A DNA stretch of 64,000 nt. Source: Nocardia sp. CNY236 (GTDB lineage Bacteria; Actinomycetota; Actinomycetes; Mycobacteriales; Mycobacteriaceae). The first letter of the stretch is position 1, and each line of letters opens with the position of its first letter. The notes beneath the pieces are model-generated. The model worked only from the letters and a program-made list of their open reading frames with translations. It was not told where the DNA came from and made no database searches. The translations under genes and the position numbers were made by a program. The stretch is from assembly GCF_000482385.1 (NCBI RefSeq), contig NZ_AXVD01000020.1, forward strand, positions 1 to 64,000, in the 5' to 3' direction. This document shows positions 20,267 to 28,740 of the stretch, in pieces.

Positions 20267-20593
20267 TCACGCCCCGAATGGGCTCGGTGGCGTCCGCTGA
20301 TAGGTGCGCCGTGGCGCCACGGTGATCACGTCGGCGAGCTTCACCAGCTCGACAGGAACCTCCGCACCGAAATGCTCGACACTGGGCACAATCACAGCAG
20401 CAGCATCCACGCGCCACACGACAGTCATCAACCGCACGATCCGAGCGGTCGTGTTCTCCGTGAACACCACCGTCTTCGCCAAGTCGTAACCGAAGAGCTT
20501 CGCCAGACTCCGCATCTGGATTTCGTGCCAATCCTGACGAATACCGGACACATCGCGGCGCAGGTAGCCGATCGCGGTCGGTTTCGTAGTCAT
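20267..20593 (-). CDS. Hypothetical protein of an actinobacterial mobile element
   Basis: A 108-residue protein with start MTTKPTAIGYLRRDVSG at 20593. The N-terminus (IGYLRRDVSGIRQDWHEIQMRSLAKLFGYDL) is widespread in Nocardia and mycobacterial accessory DNA and resembles the first strand and helix of a serine recombinase fold, but no catalytic domain follows. Last of four genes with overlapping or touching ends; its ATG overlaps the stop of the gene before it. Confidence 0.55.
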   Translation of the reverse strand: MTTKPTAIGYLRRDVSGIRQDWHEIQMRSLAKLFGYDLAKTVVFTENTTARIVRLMTVVWRVDAAAVIVPSVEHFGAEVPVELVKLADVITVAPRRTYQRTPPSPFGA

Positions 20594-20868
20594 GGCTGCC
20601 CGCCCGTCGTGGTGGTTGCGTCGTGGGTGAGAAATTCGCGGTACAGGCGGGATCTGGCCAGCAACCGGCCCCGGTTGGTAATCCACCACCGCGCCGGCCT
20701 GTAGTGCGTACTGGCTGTTAGCGCGTCGTAGGTGCCTGTCCGCAGCGCCGCGCGCACGGTCGATGGCGCCAGGCCGGTGATAGCGCACACCTGCGCCACG
20801 CTCAACCTCGCAGGAAACCACCTCGCCAGCGCGGCAAGGACTTCTGCCTGAGTCTCGGTGAGCGGCAT
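20590..20868 (-). CDS. Small winged-helix-like protein
   Basis: A 92-residue protein from ATG 20868, preceded by AGGTGGTG. LTETQAEVLAALARWFPARL, followed by LSVAQVCAITGLAPSTVRAAL, is a helix-turn-helix of the MarR/winged-helix kind, and the next residues read as a wing. It probably binds DNA and is translationally coupled with its neighbours on both sides. Exact role unknown. Confidence 0.5.
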   Translation of the reverse strand: MPLTETQAEVLAALARWFPARLSVAQVCAITGLAPSTVRAALRTGTYDALTASTHYRPARWWITNRGRLLARSRLYREFLTHDATTTTGGQP

Positions 20869-20869
20869 G

Positions 20870-21160
20870 TCACCACCTCGAATCGTGTCCGCAGATGATC
20901 CCGGCTTCGGCGAGGGCCTCGTAGGCGTCACCGAGATCTTCACCACGGGCAGCGAGCATTTGAGCCCAGGTGAATTCGGGGCCGATACGCCCGTCCTGGT
21001 AGACCGGGCTCCATAGGCCGTTGTCACGTTGAAACCAACGGGCGGGCTCGTCCGCGGGCAGCACGGGGTAGTCGTCTGGCATGGTCCGTAGCGCGGCAGC
21101 CAACCGGACCAACACATCCGCACCGGGCGGCGACAGCGGCTCGCACCCTGTGTCATACAT
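20870..21160 (-). CDS. Hypothetical protein of the mobile-element operon
   Basis: A 96-residue protein starting MYDTGCEPLSPPGADVLVRL. Its ATG overlaps the stop of the upstream gene. WFQRDNGLWSPVYQDGRIGP and the acidic, helical C-terminus are not a family I recognise. Confidence 0.5.
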   Translation of the reverse strand: MYDTGCEPLSPPGADVLVRLAAALRTMPDDYPVLPADEPARWFQRDNGLWSPVYQDGRIGPEFTWAQMLAARGEDLGDAYEALAEAGIICGHDSRW

Positions 21161-21569
21161 ACGCCGCCCCGGCGGACGCGCGGATTGTGTCCAGCATCAA
21201 GGCCGCGGGTGGTGCGGATGAGATGCGTTGTGCGGATGAGATGCGTTGTAATGCCTTGCGTTCACTCGCGCGCGGCGCCATAGCTGGCTCGAGATAGTCC
21301 CAGATAACAGCGCCCAGCTGCCGCATCTCGGCGACTAGTCGGCGCGGCAGCTGGGCGCTACGCACCAAAAATGTCCACCTACGCCGGTGGGCGTGGTATC
21401 CCGCTGTGAAGCTGGGCGCGGGCGTCCCGAGCGCCTCCCATAGCCTCACCTTGACGTGCTGGCCCAGAGTGGCGGGGACAGTCACGGCCAGCATCACTCG
21501 CCTGGCAGGTGGCAGCTTCACCACCCGCAGCGGGCCAGATGGATGTTCTCTAATCGTGTTGTGCCTCAT
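21153..21569 (-). CDS. Hypothetical protein, first gene of the mobile-element operon
   Basis: A 138-residue basic protein starting MRHNTIREHPSGPLRVVKLP. Near the C-terminus an 18-base stretch is duplicated in tandem (21213-21249), giving QRISSA twice. I do not recognise the family. The start was set by the ATG with GGGGCAT upstream; the frame is open further. Confidence 0.5.
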   Translation of the reverse strand: MRHNTIREHPSGPLRVVKLPPARRVMLAVTVPATLGQHVKVRLWEALGTPAPSFTAGYHAHRRRWTFLVRSAQLPRRLVAEMRQLGAVIWDYLEPAMAPRASERKALQRISSAQRISSAPPAALMLDTIRASAGAAYV

Positions 21570-21860
21570 GGCGTATGCCCCTATCTCGTCTACGGCACTA
21601 GTCGTATGACCCGGCCCCGGTGGCCTGTATCGGGGGTGAGAGTGCTTCTCGTGGAGGGGGTTACGGTTCTGCTCTCCCAACCGGGCGCACACCTAGGACA
21701 CCACAGAGGTTGTCCCCGAACGGGGAGAAACGAACATTCACAGAAACTCGTCCAAAGCCCCACGACCATTCACACGGTTGCGGTACAAATGCTTTCAGAC
21801 ATAGAGCACAAGCAGATTCACAAACCACGCACAACCGGATTGACTTTTCAGGAGCGCCGA

Positions 21861-22748
21861 ATGGCCAAGTCACCAACACTGCTCCGTCGCCAACTCGGGC
21901 GGTTTCTCCGCGATCGCCGCGAGGCTACGGGCATGACGATTGTTATAGCTGCCGCCGAAGTGCAGCTGAGCTCCGCTGCACTCCAACGCCTGGAGGCCGG
22001 CCGATCGAAGAACCCCCGCAAACAGGACGTTCGCGAGTTGTGCAACCTGTATGAGGTGGACCCAGAGGAGACCGAGAGAACGGTAGACCTGGCGATCCAA
22101 GCTGCCAGCAACGACGACGATGGCATCACAGCGTTGGGCGGCATGTTCAGCGATGCGTTCAACATGTACGCGGGTATGGAGCGTTCGGCACGTAGTCTCG
22201 TGACTTTCCAAGAACTGGTTCCCGGCCTGCTACAAACCCCCGACTACGCACGTGGGTTGATCGGCGCCTTCCTTGGTGAGGGACGCAGTGAAGAGACAGA
22301 GCAACGTGTCACGGCTCGTATGGCACGTCAGGTCATCGTGACCCGCAAAGGGAGCCCTCTACGGCTGGAGGTTTTGCTACACGAGTCGGCTCTACATCGA
22401 GTCATCGGTGGCCCTCAGGTCATGGACGCACAGCTCAGCTCGCTAGCTGAGGTCAGCAAACGTCCGAACGTCATCCTGCGAGTGCAGCCATTCAACGCCG
22501 GATGCACCTGGGGGAAGCCACCCAGCCCGTTCGTAATCCTCGACTTCGGCACCGATCGCGGCGCCCGCATTGAGCCCCCAGTCGTGTACTTAGACGGGTC
22601 GATGAGTAGTGACCTATACATAGAGAAGCAAGAAATCGTGGAGCGCTACCATGAACTAGCTAGTGAAATCCGGCGGACCGCGTTGGACGAAGTGGACACT
22701 CGACACCTGCTTAGGCAGACAGTAAGGGAGCATTACCGTGACCGTTGA
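21861..22748 (+). CDS. XRE regulator with DUF5753
   Basis: A 295-residue protein starting MAKSPTLLRRQLGRFLRDRR after GGAG. Residues 5-70 are the HTH; the rest is DUF5753 (ELVPGLLQTPDYARGL, QVMDAQLSSLAEVSKRPNVILRVQPF, MSSDLYIEKQEIVERY). These regulators pair with DUF397 proteins, as here, where the next gene starts within its last codons. They are abundant in Nocardia and Streptomyces and often control development or antibiotic genes. Confidence 0.88.
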   Translation: MAKSPTLLRRQLGRFLRDRREATGMTIVIAAAEVQLSSAALQRLEAGRSKNPRKQDVRELCNLYEVDPEETERTVDLAIQAASNDDDGITALGGMFSDAFNMYAGMERSARSLVTFQELVPGLLQTPDYARGLIGAFLGEGRSEETEQRVTARMARQVIVTRKGSPLRLEVLLHESALHRVIGGPQVMDAQLSSLAEVSKRPNVILRVQPFNAGCTWGKPPSPFVILDFGTDRGARIEPPVVYLDGSMSSDLYIEKQEIVERYHELASEIRRTALDEVDTRHLLRQTVREHYRDR

Positions 22749-22950
22749 CCTTCCTAGGGCTCACTGGTTTAAGAGCAGCTACAGCGAGACCAGTGGCTCG
22801 TGTGTGGAGGTGGCTTATCTCGACGGAGAACTGGTCGGTGTCCGTGACTCCAAGAACCCCGCCGGCCCAGCGCTGGTGTTCACTCCTGGTGAATGGGACG
22901 CGTTCACCGCTGGTGTCAGTGATGGCGAGTTCAACCGGCCCGGCAGCTAG
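22738..22950 (+). CDS. DUF397 protein
   Basis: A 70-residue protein starting at GTG 22738. FKSSYSETSGSCVEVAYLDGELVGVRDSKNP and LVFTPGEWDAFTAGV are the full DUF397 signature. It overlaps the XRE-DUF5753 gene and is probably its partner; some pairs behave like toxin-antitoxin modules. Confidence 0.9.
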   Translation: MTVDLPRAHWFKSSYSETSGSCVEVAYLDGELVGVRDSKNPAGPALVFTPGEWDAFTAGVSDGEFNRPGS

Positions 22951-22965
22951 CTAGTCCACACCTAG

Positions 22966-23000
22966 GCGGCCTTTCAGATCCTTTCTGACGGGCCGCTTTT
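22966..23000 (+). terminator. Intrinsic terminator after the DUF397 gene
   Basis: GCGGCC pairs with GGCCGC, the stem is prolonged by TCAGA/TCTGA with a small mismatch, the loop is about four bases, and a TTTT run follows. It separates this pair from the oppositely directed GlyRS gene. Confidence 0.65.
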
Positions 23001-23077
23001 CGCTACCTCTATCAGAAGATTCGCCTACGATCACCTATGTAGGGATTCCACCTATGATCCGGGCAGTTAGGGGTTAG

Positions 23078-26000
23078 TTAGGCAAGCTCTTTCTGTCGTA
23101 GCTGATGAACTTCTCTCCATTCGATCCCCGCTGGTGCCTTGCCGAGAACAGTGCTGAGCAAGCCCAACCGAGCTGCTCGGTCTGCGGCGTCGTCGGCCAT
23201 GACCAGCACGTCGACGAAGAATTGTTCGAGAGGGTCGATCAGCACTGTCGCCTTCCTGGCCCAGTCCGGTAGGACTGCACCATCAGCAGGCGGCACCATG
23301 TCGAGGGCGGTGAGGAGCTGTTGCTCGGCGGTACCGGTGAGGCGAGCGACGTCGTAGGTGCTGGGCGCATCGCTGGGTAGGATCCGCATGATCCTCTGGA
23401 GGCCCTCGACCAGACGGGCGAAATCTTCGTCGCGCGAGGCGGCAAGGATCTCGCGGATGAGCTGGTCGGCGCGGTGAGGCGCGGTCGCCGCTGGTCGGAC
23501 TGCGCCGATGAGCACCTGATCGATGTCCTCGTCACGCAGTCGTTGGTGCCAGCGGGCCGCGATCAGCTCTTCCGCGTCGGCGAGGATCGCCGGGTCTACG
23601 GTGACACCTTGTGCCCGTAGCTGCTCGGCGGCCGTGCAGAGTCCGGTCGGGATGGTGATCGGCTCCAGCTCGGGGCGGCTGCGCAGGATCGTGACGATGC
23701 CCGACGCGGCCCGACGCAGACCGTAGGGGTCGCTGGTACCGCTGAGTTTGGCGCCGACGGCGAGCATGGCCACCAGAAGGTCGAACCGATCAGCGAGCGC
23801 CAGCACGGCGCCGGGGATGGTTTGTGGCACGATGTCGCCGCCATGGCGGGGCAACTCCATCTCCCACAGCGCGGTGGCGACCTCGGCGGGCTCACCAGCT
23901 TTGGTGGCGTATTCGCGGGCCATCGTGCCTGCCAGCGAGGTCATCTCCACCACCATGTGCGAGGTGAGGTCGAACTTCGCCAGCGCGGCGGCCCGGATGA
24001 GGGTCGCGGAGTCGGCGCCGCTGATGCCGATGCGTTCGCCGAGCACGGCCGCAGCGTCGGCGATGCGGTCGGCGCGGTCGGCCATACTGCCGAGCTTGGT
24101 GTGGAACACCAATGCGGCCAGCCGGTTGCGGAATGCGTCGGGAGTGATGGTGAGATCGGCGGCCCAGAAGAAGGAGGCGTCTTCGAGGCGGGCACGTAGG
24201 ACGGTTTCGTTGCCGGCGCACACGATGGCGGGGTCACAATCGCCGTTTGCCATCGTGACGAACAGTGGCAGCAGTCGGCCTTCCTGGTCGAGGACAGGCA
24301 GGTACCGCTGGTGTTTCCGCATGACGGTGGTGGTGATCTGGTCTGGCAGGTCGAGGTAGCGCGGATCGAATCGGCCGAGGACACCGGTCGGGTTCTCGAC
24401 GAGGTTGGTGATCTCGTCGATCAGCGCGCTCTCACTGTCGATGTCGATCACACCGCCGTGCGCGGCGGCGAGATCGGTCGCGCTGGTGACGACGTGTGCG
24501 CGGCGAGCATCACGGTCCAGGACGATCCCGGCTCCAGCCAGGACATTCGGGTAGTCCTGGGCGGAAGCGATGTCGACCTCCGGTTCGGTGCTCTGGCGTT
24601 GGCCTCGGGTAGCGCGGCCTGCGGCCAGTGCGCCGGCGGTGACCGGCAGCACGGCGTCGTCGAGTAGAGCTACGAGCCAGCGGATCGGCCGGGAGAAGGA
24701 CAGGGCAGGGTCGCGCCAACGCATGTTCCGATCTGCCCGCAGACCGGCCACCAGCTGCGAGCAGGCCTCGGTGAGCACAACGGCAGCGGGTCTTCCCCTC
24801 TTGGTGCTGTTGATCGCGACGTACTGGGTATTCTGGTGCTCGACGATCTCGACGGCATCAGGGTTCGCGTTGTGGGCGCGCAGGAATCCGGTCAGCGCGG
24901 GTGTTGGGTTACCCGCGCTGTCGTAGGCGGCAACTACTTTGGGGCCTCGCCGCACCTCGACACTGTCCGGTTCCCGGTCGACGATGTCGGCCACCATCAC
25001 CGTGATCCGGCGCGGCGTCGCATCCACGCGAACCGGGCCGTGCGTCAACGCGGTCGCGGCCAGCCGCTCACACATCGCGGTTTCGGCGGCGTCGATCATC
25101 GCATCGACCACGTGCGGGGGCAGTTCCTCGGTGCCGATCTCGAACACCAGCTGCGCGCCAGACCTGGAAACGATGTCGGCGAGGTCGACTGCCGGTTCGG
25201 CGAGGGCTGGTACGTCCGCGATACCACGCGGGTGGCCGGCCTGCTCACGCAGCCGCGTCCATAGTGCGGCAACTTCGCGGGATTGGTTACGCATCACACC
25301 GAACCATTTCGCCCGCTCGGCCGTGCTGACCGCCCCACGGGAGTCCAGGATGTTGAACGCGTGTGAGGACTTCAGGACATGGATGTGGGCGGGCACGGGC
25401 AGCTCGGCGGCGATCATGCGATCGGCTTCGGACGAGTACGCGGCGAGCAGGCTGCGGATGGTGTCGATGTCGGCGTCGTCGAGGTAGTAGCGCGACATCT
25501 CGTACTCGGACTGGCCGAACACCTCTCCATAGGTGACACCGGGCGCATAGACGATGTCCTTGAAATGCGTGACGCCCTGCATCGCCATCAGGATGCGTTC
25601 GAGACCGTAAGTGATCTCGACCGGAATCGGGTCGAGGTTTTGGCCGGCGACGTGCTGGAAGTAGGTGAACTGGGTGATTTCCATGCCATCGAGCCACACT
25701 TCCCAGCCCAGGCCCCACGCGCCGATAGCGGGCTGTGCCCAGTTGTCCTCCACGAACCGCACATCGTGGGCGTCGAGGTCGATACCGAGCGCAGCCAGCG
25801 ACCCCAGGTAGAGCTCTTGCGGATTACCGGGTTCGGGTTTGAGGATCACCTGGAACTGAGTGTGTGTTTGCAACCGGTTGGGATTCTCCCCGTAGCGGGA
25901 GTCATCAGGTCGCACCGATGGCTCGACGTAGGCGACATTCCACTTCTCCGGACCCAACACCGACAATAGAGTGGCTGGGTTCATGGTGCCCGCGCCGACT

Positions 26001-26125
26001 TCGGCATTGAACGGCTGACCGATCAGGCAACCTCGCTGCGACCAGTAGGTTTGCAGGCGCAGGATCGCCTCCTGCATGGTCACAGGATCAGAGGTACGCA
26101 CAACTCGGGCAACTGGCTTGGCCAT
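23078..26125 (-). CDS. Fused alpha-beta glycyl-tRNA synthetase (accessory)
   Basis: A 1015-residue protein with both subunits of the bacterial heterotetrameric GlyRS in one chain. Residues 15-300 are the alpha class II core (TMQEAILRLQTYWSQRGC, NVAYVEPSVRPDDSRYGENPN reading, WEVWLDGMEITQFTYFQ). From about 325 the beta part starts (LVFEIGTEELPPHVVDAM), with ALSFSRPIRWLVALLDD, VMRKHQRYLPVL and a DALR-like C-terminal helix with FFVDVLVMADDAADRAARL. It looks complete and catalytically plausible. Actinobacteria normally use the dimeric eukaryote-like GlyRS as housekeeping enzyme, so this is a second, foreign type. It starts nine bases after the radical SAM stop and is the last gene of that operon. 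Roles to consider: self-resistance, or supply of glycyl-tRNA to the pathway. Confidence 0.9.
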   Translation of the reverse strand: MAKPVARVVRTSDPVTMQEAILRLQTYWSQRGCLIGQPFNAEVGAGTMNPATLLSVLGPEKWNVAYVEPSVRPDDSRYGENPNRLQTHTQFQVILKPEPGNPQELYLGSLAALGIDLDAHDVRFVEDNWAQPAIGAWGLGWEVWLDGMEITQFTYFQHVAGQNLDPIPVEITYGLERILMAMQGVTHFKDIVYAPGVTYGEVFGQSEYEMSRYYLDDADIDTIRSLLAAYSSEADRMIAAELPVPAHIHVLKSSHAFNILDSRGAVSTAERAKWFGVMRNQSREVAALWTRLREQAGHPRGIADVPALAEPAVDLADIVSRSGAQLVFEIGTEELPPHVVDAMIDAAETAMCERLAATALTHGPVRVDATPRRITVMVADIVDREPDSVEVRRGPKVVAAYDSAGNPTPALTGFLRAHNANPDAVEIVEHQNTQYVAINSTKRGRPAAVVLTEACSQLVAGLRADRNMRWRDPALSFSRPIRWLVALLDDAVLPVTAGALAAGRATRGQRQSTEPEVDIASAQDYPNVLAGAGIVLDRDARRAHVVTSATDLAAAHGGVIDIDSESALIDEITNLVENPTGVLGRFDPRYLDLPDQITTTVMRKHQRYLPVLDQEGRLLPLFVTMANGDCDPAIVCAGNETVLRARLEDASFFWAADLTITPDAFRNRLAALVFHTKLGSMADRADRIADAAAVLGERIGISGADSATLIRAAALAKFDLTSHMVVEMTSLAGTMAREYATKAGEPAEVATALWEMELPRHGGDIVPQTIPGAVLALADRFDLLVAMLAVGAKLSGTSDPYGLRRAASGIVTILRSRPELEPITIPTGLCTAAEQLRAQGVTVDPAILADAEELIAARWHQRLRDEDIDQVLIGAVRPAATAPHRADQLIREILAASRDEDFARLVEGLQRIMRILPSDAPSTYDVARLTGTAEQQLLTALDMVPPADGAVLPDWARKATVLIDPLEQFFVDVLVMADDAADRAARLGLLSTVLGKAPAGIEWREVHQLRQKELA

Positions 26126-26134
26126 CAGAAAATC

Positions 26135-27511
26135 CTATCGTGGTCCGACAGAGGGAATTCCGAGCGACGTGGCCACTGGGGAGGTGAAGAACGCAGGCAG
26201 GTGACAACCGCCTCGGCAAGCGTCGGCGACCGCGCACCCGGCACAACTGGGCCGGGTCGTGACCGCGGCATGCACCACGTCGGTAAGCGCAGGCCACGCC
26301 TGCGTGATCGGCTGCTCGCGCAACGACCCGAAGTAGGTATTGGAGTGCGGGCAATTACGCAGTCGCCCGTCATAGCTGACGCTGCCCCACACCATCCCGG
26401 ACTCGCAGTGACCTGCCAGCTGTGACAGCCGCAACCCCAACGTCGGGTCATCCGACCGTATCGGGGAGTCGGTATCGGAGGTGCACAGCTTCTGCGCGCA
26501 CGGCCAAGCCACCGTCATACCTGGACATTCGGTGCGCAGCACCTCGTCGATGCGCTCGACCAGCGGCATCGTGACCGAAACAGGGATCCCGTAGCGGTCG
26601 TCGTGACGGCCGGTCGGCACATAACGCATCACCCCGAACTCACGCACCCCGAGGGAATACACATCGCGCACAACATCGAGCACACCATTGAGGTTTCCCT
26701 TCACTAGAGTCATTTCGGCGACCACGTTGATTCCTGCATCCTGCAGCGACCGCATCGCCGCGATGGCCTTGTCGTAGGCGCGAGGGTGGCCGGTGAGCCG
26801 GTTATGAGTGTCACGATCACCATGGATCGACACCAGCACGCACCGCACATTCGCCGCGGCCAGCCGGGCGGCGCGCTCGGCGGTGATGAAATGACCATTG
26901 GTGAAAACGACCTGATACATCCCGGCGCGGCCACCGTGCTCGAAGATCTCCATCGCGTCCGGATGCAGCAGTGTCTCGCCACCGCTGTAACGCATCACGA
27001 AACACCCGCGCTCGGCGCACTCGTCGATGATGCTCATCGCGAGCTCTGTCGGAATGTGTTTCTCCGGCAACACCTTCACCGCACGCCGCACTTCGGTGTC
27101 GGTCATGTCCGGGCCGATCTTCCACACGTTGTAGCAGAACCCGCATGCCCAGTTGCAGACTGCGGTGAGCTCGATCTCCAGCCGCAACGGGAAGTCGAGT
27201 TTCGTGTCGAACCTCTTGTCGATATCCAGCAACGGCACCCTGCCCTCGATCGGGGCAGAAGCAGGGGTCGTGAGCGTGTCGACCAAGGCGGTCGCGTCGG
27301 CGGCGACCCGAGCTGGATCGACGTGATAGCGGGCCACGATCTGCTCGATCACAGCGGCATCGTCGGCGCCGGAGAACATCAGCTCGACCATCTCCGCCGC
27401 GACCGTGTTACGAAGCCGATGGAATACACCGGACTTCGGGTCGAACAACAGCCCCAGGTCGCGGCGGTAACGGAGCTGCCGTATCAAGCTCTGAGAGAAA
27501 CATGCGGTCAT
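26135..27511 (-). CDS. Radical SAM/SPASM peptide maturase with N-terminal RRE-like domain
   Basis: A 458-residue protein starting MTACFSQSLIRQLRYRRDLG, with GAGGGG upstream. Residues 15-80 resemble PqqD/RRE (LLFDPKSGVFHRLRNTVAAEM, then helical). The radical SAM motif is C119-x3-C123-x2-C126 (CNWACGFC), followed by YSGGETLLHPD, which carries the GGE motif. The C-terminal third has a SPASM-type Cys set (GHCESG, RNCPHS, and SCAGCAVADACRGGCH). Enzymes of this layout modify ribosomal peptides by radical chemistry. It is the third gene of an operon peptide - GST/RRE - rSAM - GlyRS. The exact modification cannot be read from the sequence. Confidence 0.85.
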   Translation of the reverse strand: MTACFSQSLIRQLRYRRDLGLLFDPKSGVFHRLRNTVAAEMVELMFSGADDAAVIEQIVARYHVDPARVAADATALVDTLTTPASAPIEGRVPLLDIDKRFDTKLDFPLRLEIELTAVCNWACGFCYNVWKIGPDMTDTEVRRAVKVLPEKHIPTELAMSIIDECAERGCFVMRYSGGETLLHPDAMEIFEHGGRAGMYQVVFTNGHFITAERAARLAAANVRCVLVSIHGDRDTHNRLTGHPRAYDKAIAAMRSLQDAGINVVAEMTLVKGNLNGVLDVVRDVYSLGVREFGVMRYVPTGRHDDRYGIPVSVTMPLVERIDEVLRTECPGMTVAWPCAQKLCTSDTDSPIRSDDPTLGLRLSQLAGHCESGMVWGSVSYDGRLRNCPHSNTYFGSLREQPITQAWPALTDVVHAAVTTRPSCAGCAVADACRGGCHLPAFFTSPVATSLGIPSVGPR

Positions 27512-27543
27512 CGGGAGATCCCCTCGTTTTCGTGGCGGGGTGT

Positions 27544-28548
27544 TCAGGCAGGAGCGAGGTGGGCGAATAGCGCAGCGAGGTCTGCGCCGACCCGCTCAAT
27601 CGGCACCCGGTAGGCATCGGCCAGCGCCTGCGTGATGTCGTCGAGGCTCATCCCCTGGTAGGCCAGCTGTACTGCCTGCTCGGCAGTGGCATTACACAAG
27701 CGCTCACAACGGTCGGCCTGCCAGTTGTGCAGCAGCCGTGCCCCGCGATGGAAGCGGTAATGCCGCACAACCCATTCCGGCGACCCCGGCTGCGCCTCGT
27801 TGATCGCCCGGTAGACGGCGCGCGCTCGATCCAAGTGCGCAGCCACCGACGACCGTGCCAGCAGCAGCGCGCTGTAACGGGCCACCACCGGGTTCTCGAT
27901 TCCGATGCGCCAGCCGTGGATCTGCTGGAAATAGGTCGAGAGCATCACATCGGCCAAGCTGAACGGCCCCACCACGAACGGTCCGCCGAACCGATCCAGC
28001 AGGGCGGCGACCGAATCGCACAGCCAGCGAGCTTGGATGATCGCCTTCACATCTGGCTCACCGTGGTTCGGACGCAGAGACTTCGCGTAAGAAGCTCCGT
28101 GGGCCAGAGAGGCCAGGTCGTGGGAGGCCCACCCACAGATCGACCGCACCAGAGCCTGCTCCCGTGCTGTCGATCCCATCAACCGGACACCCGACTGCGG
28201 AGCGATCTCGTCAAGGTATTCGGCGATCGACAGCACATCGGTCACGACAACCTCAGTGTCGGTGTCAACCAAGGTCGGTACCCGCGGCAGTATCTGCGCA
28301 ATCGAACCGGCCACCATCCCTTCCCGGTCCAATGCCGCCAAGTCGACCGGGTCGCATTCGCATCCGAAATACGCCTCCCGCTCCTCGATAGCATCACCGA
28401 CGACGAGCACCCCGTCAGCATTCTCGGTGGTCGGCCAGTCCAGCTCGACCACCCGTTCGGTCACGGGCACACATTTCTCGGCGACCGCGACGCACCCGCG
28501 CATCGACCAGCCGGAGAAATGGTGATCCCCGATGTACAGCACCAGCAT
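27544..28548 (-). CDS. Glutathione S-transferase-like protein fused to an RRE-like domain
   Basis: A 334-residue protein from ATG 28548 with GGGAGGA upstream (the frame is open 16 codons further). The N-terminal thioredoxin fold reads MLVLYIGDHHFSGWSMRGCV and later SIAEYLDEIAP, the GST G-site pattern; a helical GST C-domain follows (VVGPFSLADVMLSTYFQQI). The last 75 residues, from HYRFHRGARLLHN through MSLDDITQALADAYRVP, resemble PqqD-type peptide recognition. The gene follows the peptide gene by 74 bases. A role in recognising the peptide leader and transferring a thiol or another group is plausible. Confidence 0.7.
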   Translation of the reverse strand: MLVLYIGDHHFSGWSMRGCVAVAEKCVPVTERVVELDWPTTENADGVLVVGDAIEEREAYFGCECDPVDLAALDREGMVAGSIAQILPRVPTLVDTDTEVVVTDVLSIAEYLDEIAPQSGVRLMGSTAREQALVRSICGWASHDLASLAHGASYAKSLRPNHGEPDVKAIIQARWLCDSVAALLDRFGGPFVVGPFSLADVMLSTYFQQIHGWRIGIENPVVARYSALLLARSSVAAHLDRARAVYRAINEAQPGSPEWVVRHYRFHRGARLLHNWQADRCERLCNATAEQAVQLAYQGMSLDDITQALADAYRVPIERVGADLAALFAHLAPA

Positions 28549-28622
28549 GTGGATGTCCTCCCGGTCCGGGCCTGAAGGGGAAAACCGGTCGGCCACCGAA
28601 CGGTGGCCGACCGGTTACGCCG

Positions 28623-28709
28623 TCAGTGACACTGACGGCTGATCATCTCCTTGGTCTCGATCTCGGGGGGCTCGTACTCCTCCACGATGGCCTCGGCCTG
28701 CTCCTGCAT
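28623..28709 (-). CDS. Putative RiPP precursor peptide, 28 residues
   Basis: Twenty-eight codons from ATG 28709, with GGAAGGAGGAAG just upstream, one of the strongest ribosome binding sites in the window. The peptide is very acidic in its first half (MQEQAEAIVEE), then has YEPPEI (Tyr12 to Ile17), fitting the Y-x2-P-x-L/I pattern that RRE domains bind in lasso leaders, and ends in a short possible core with Lys, Met, Ile, Ser, Arg and a terminal Gln-Cys-His. The only Cys is the second-last residue. It directly precedes two RRE-containing proteins. The call rests on size, binding site, motif and context; no homology search was possible. Confidence 0.75.
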   Translation of the reverse strand: MQEQAEAIVEEYEPPEIETKEMISRQCH

Positions 28710-28740
28710 GGACTTCCTCCTTCCCTGATCCGATTTCCTA

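Noticed and set aside
23078..28709. A lasso peptide cluster
   Set aside because: The leader-like Y-P-I motif is present, but no B2 protease or asparagine synthetase-like cyclase is near, and the peptide core is too short.
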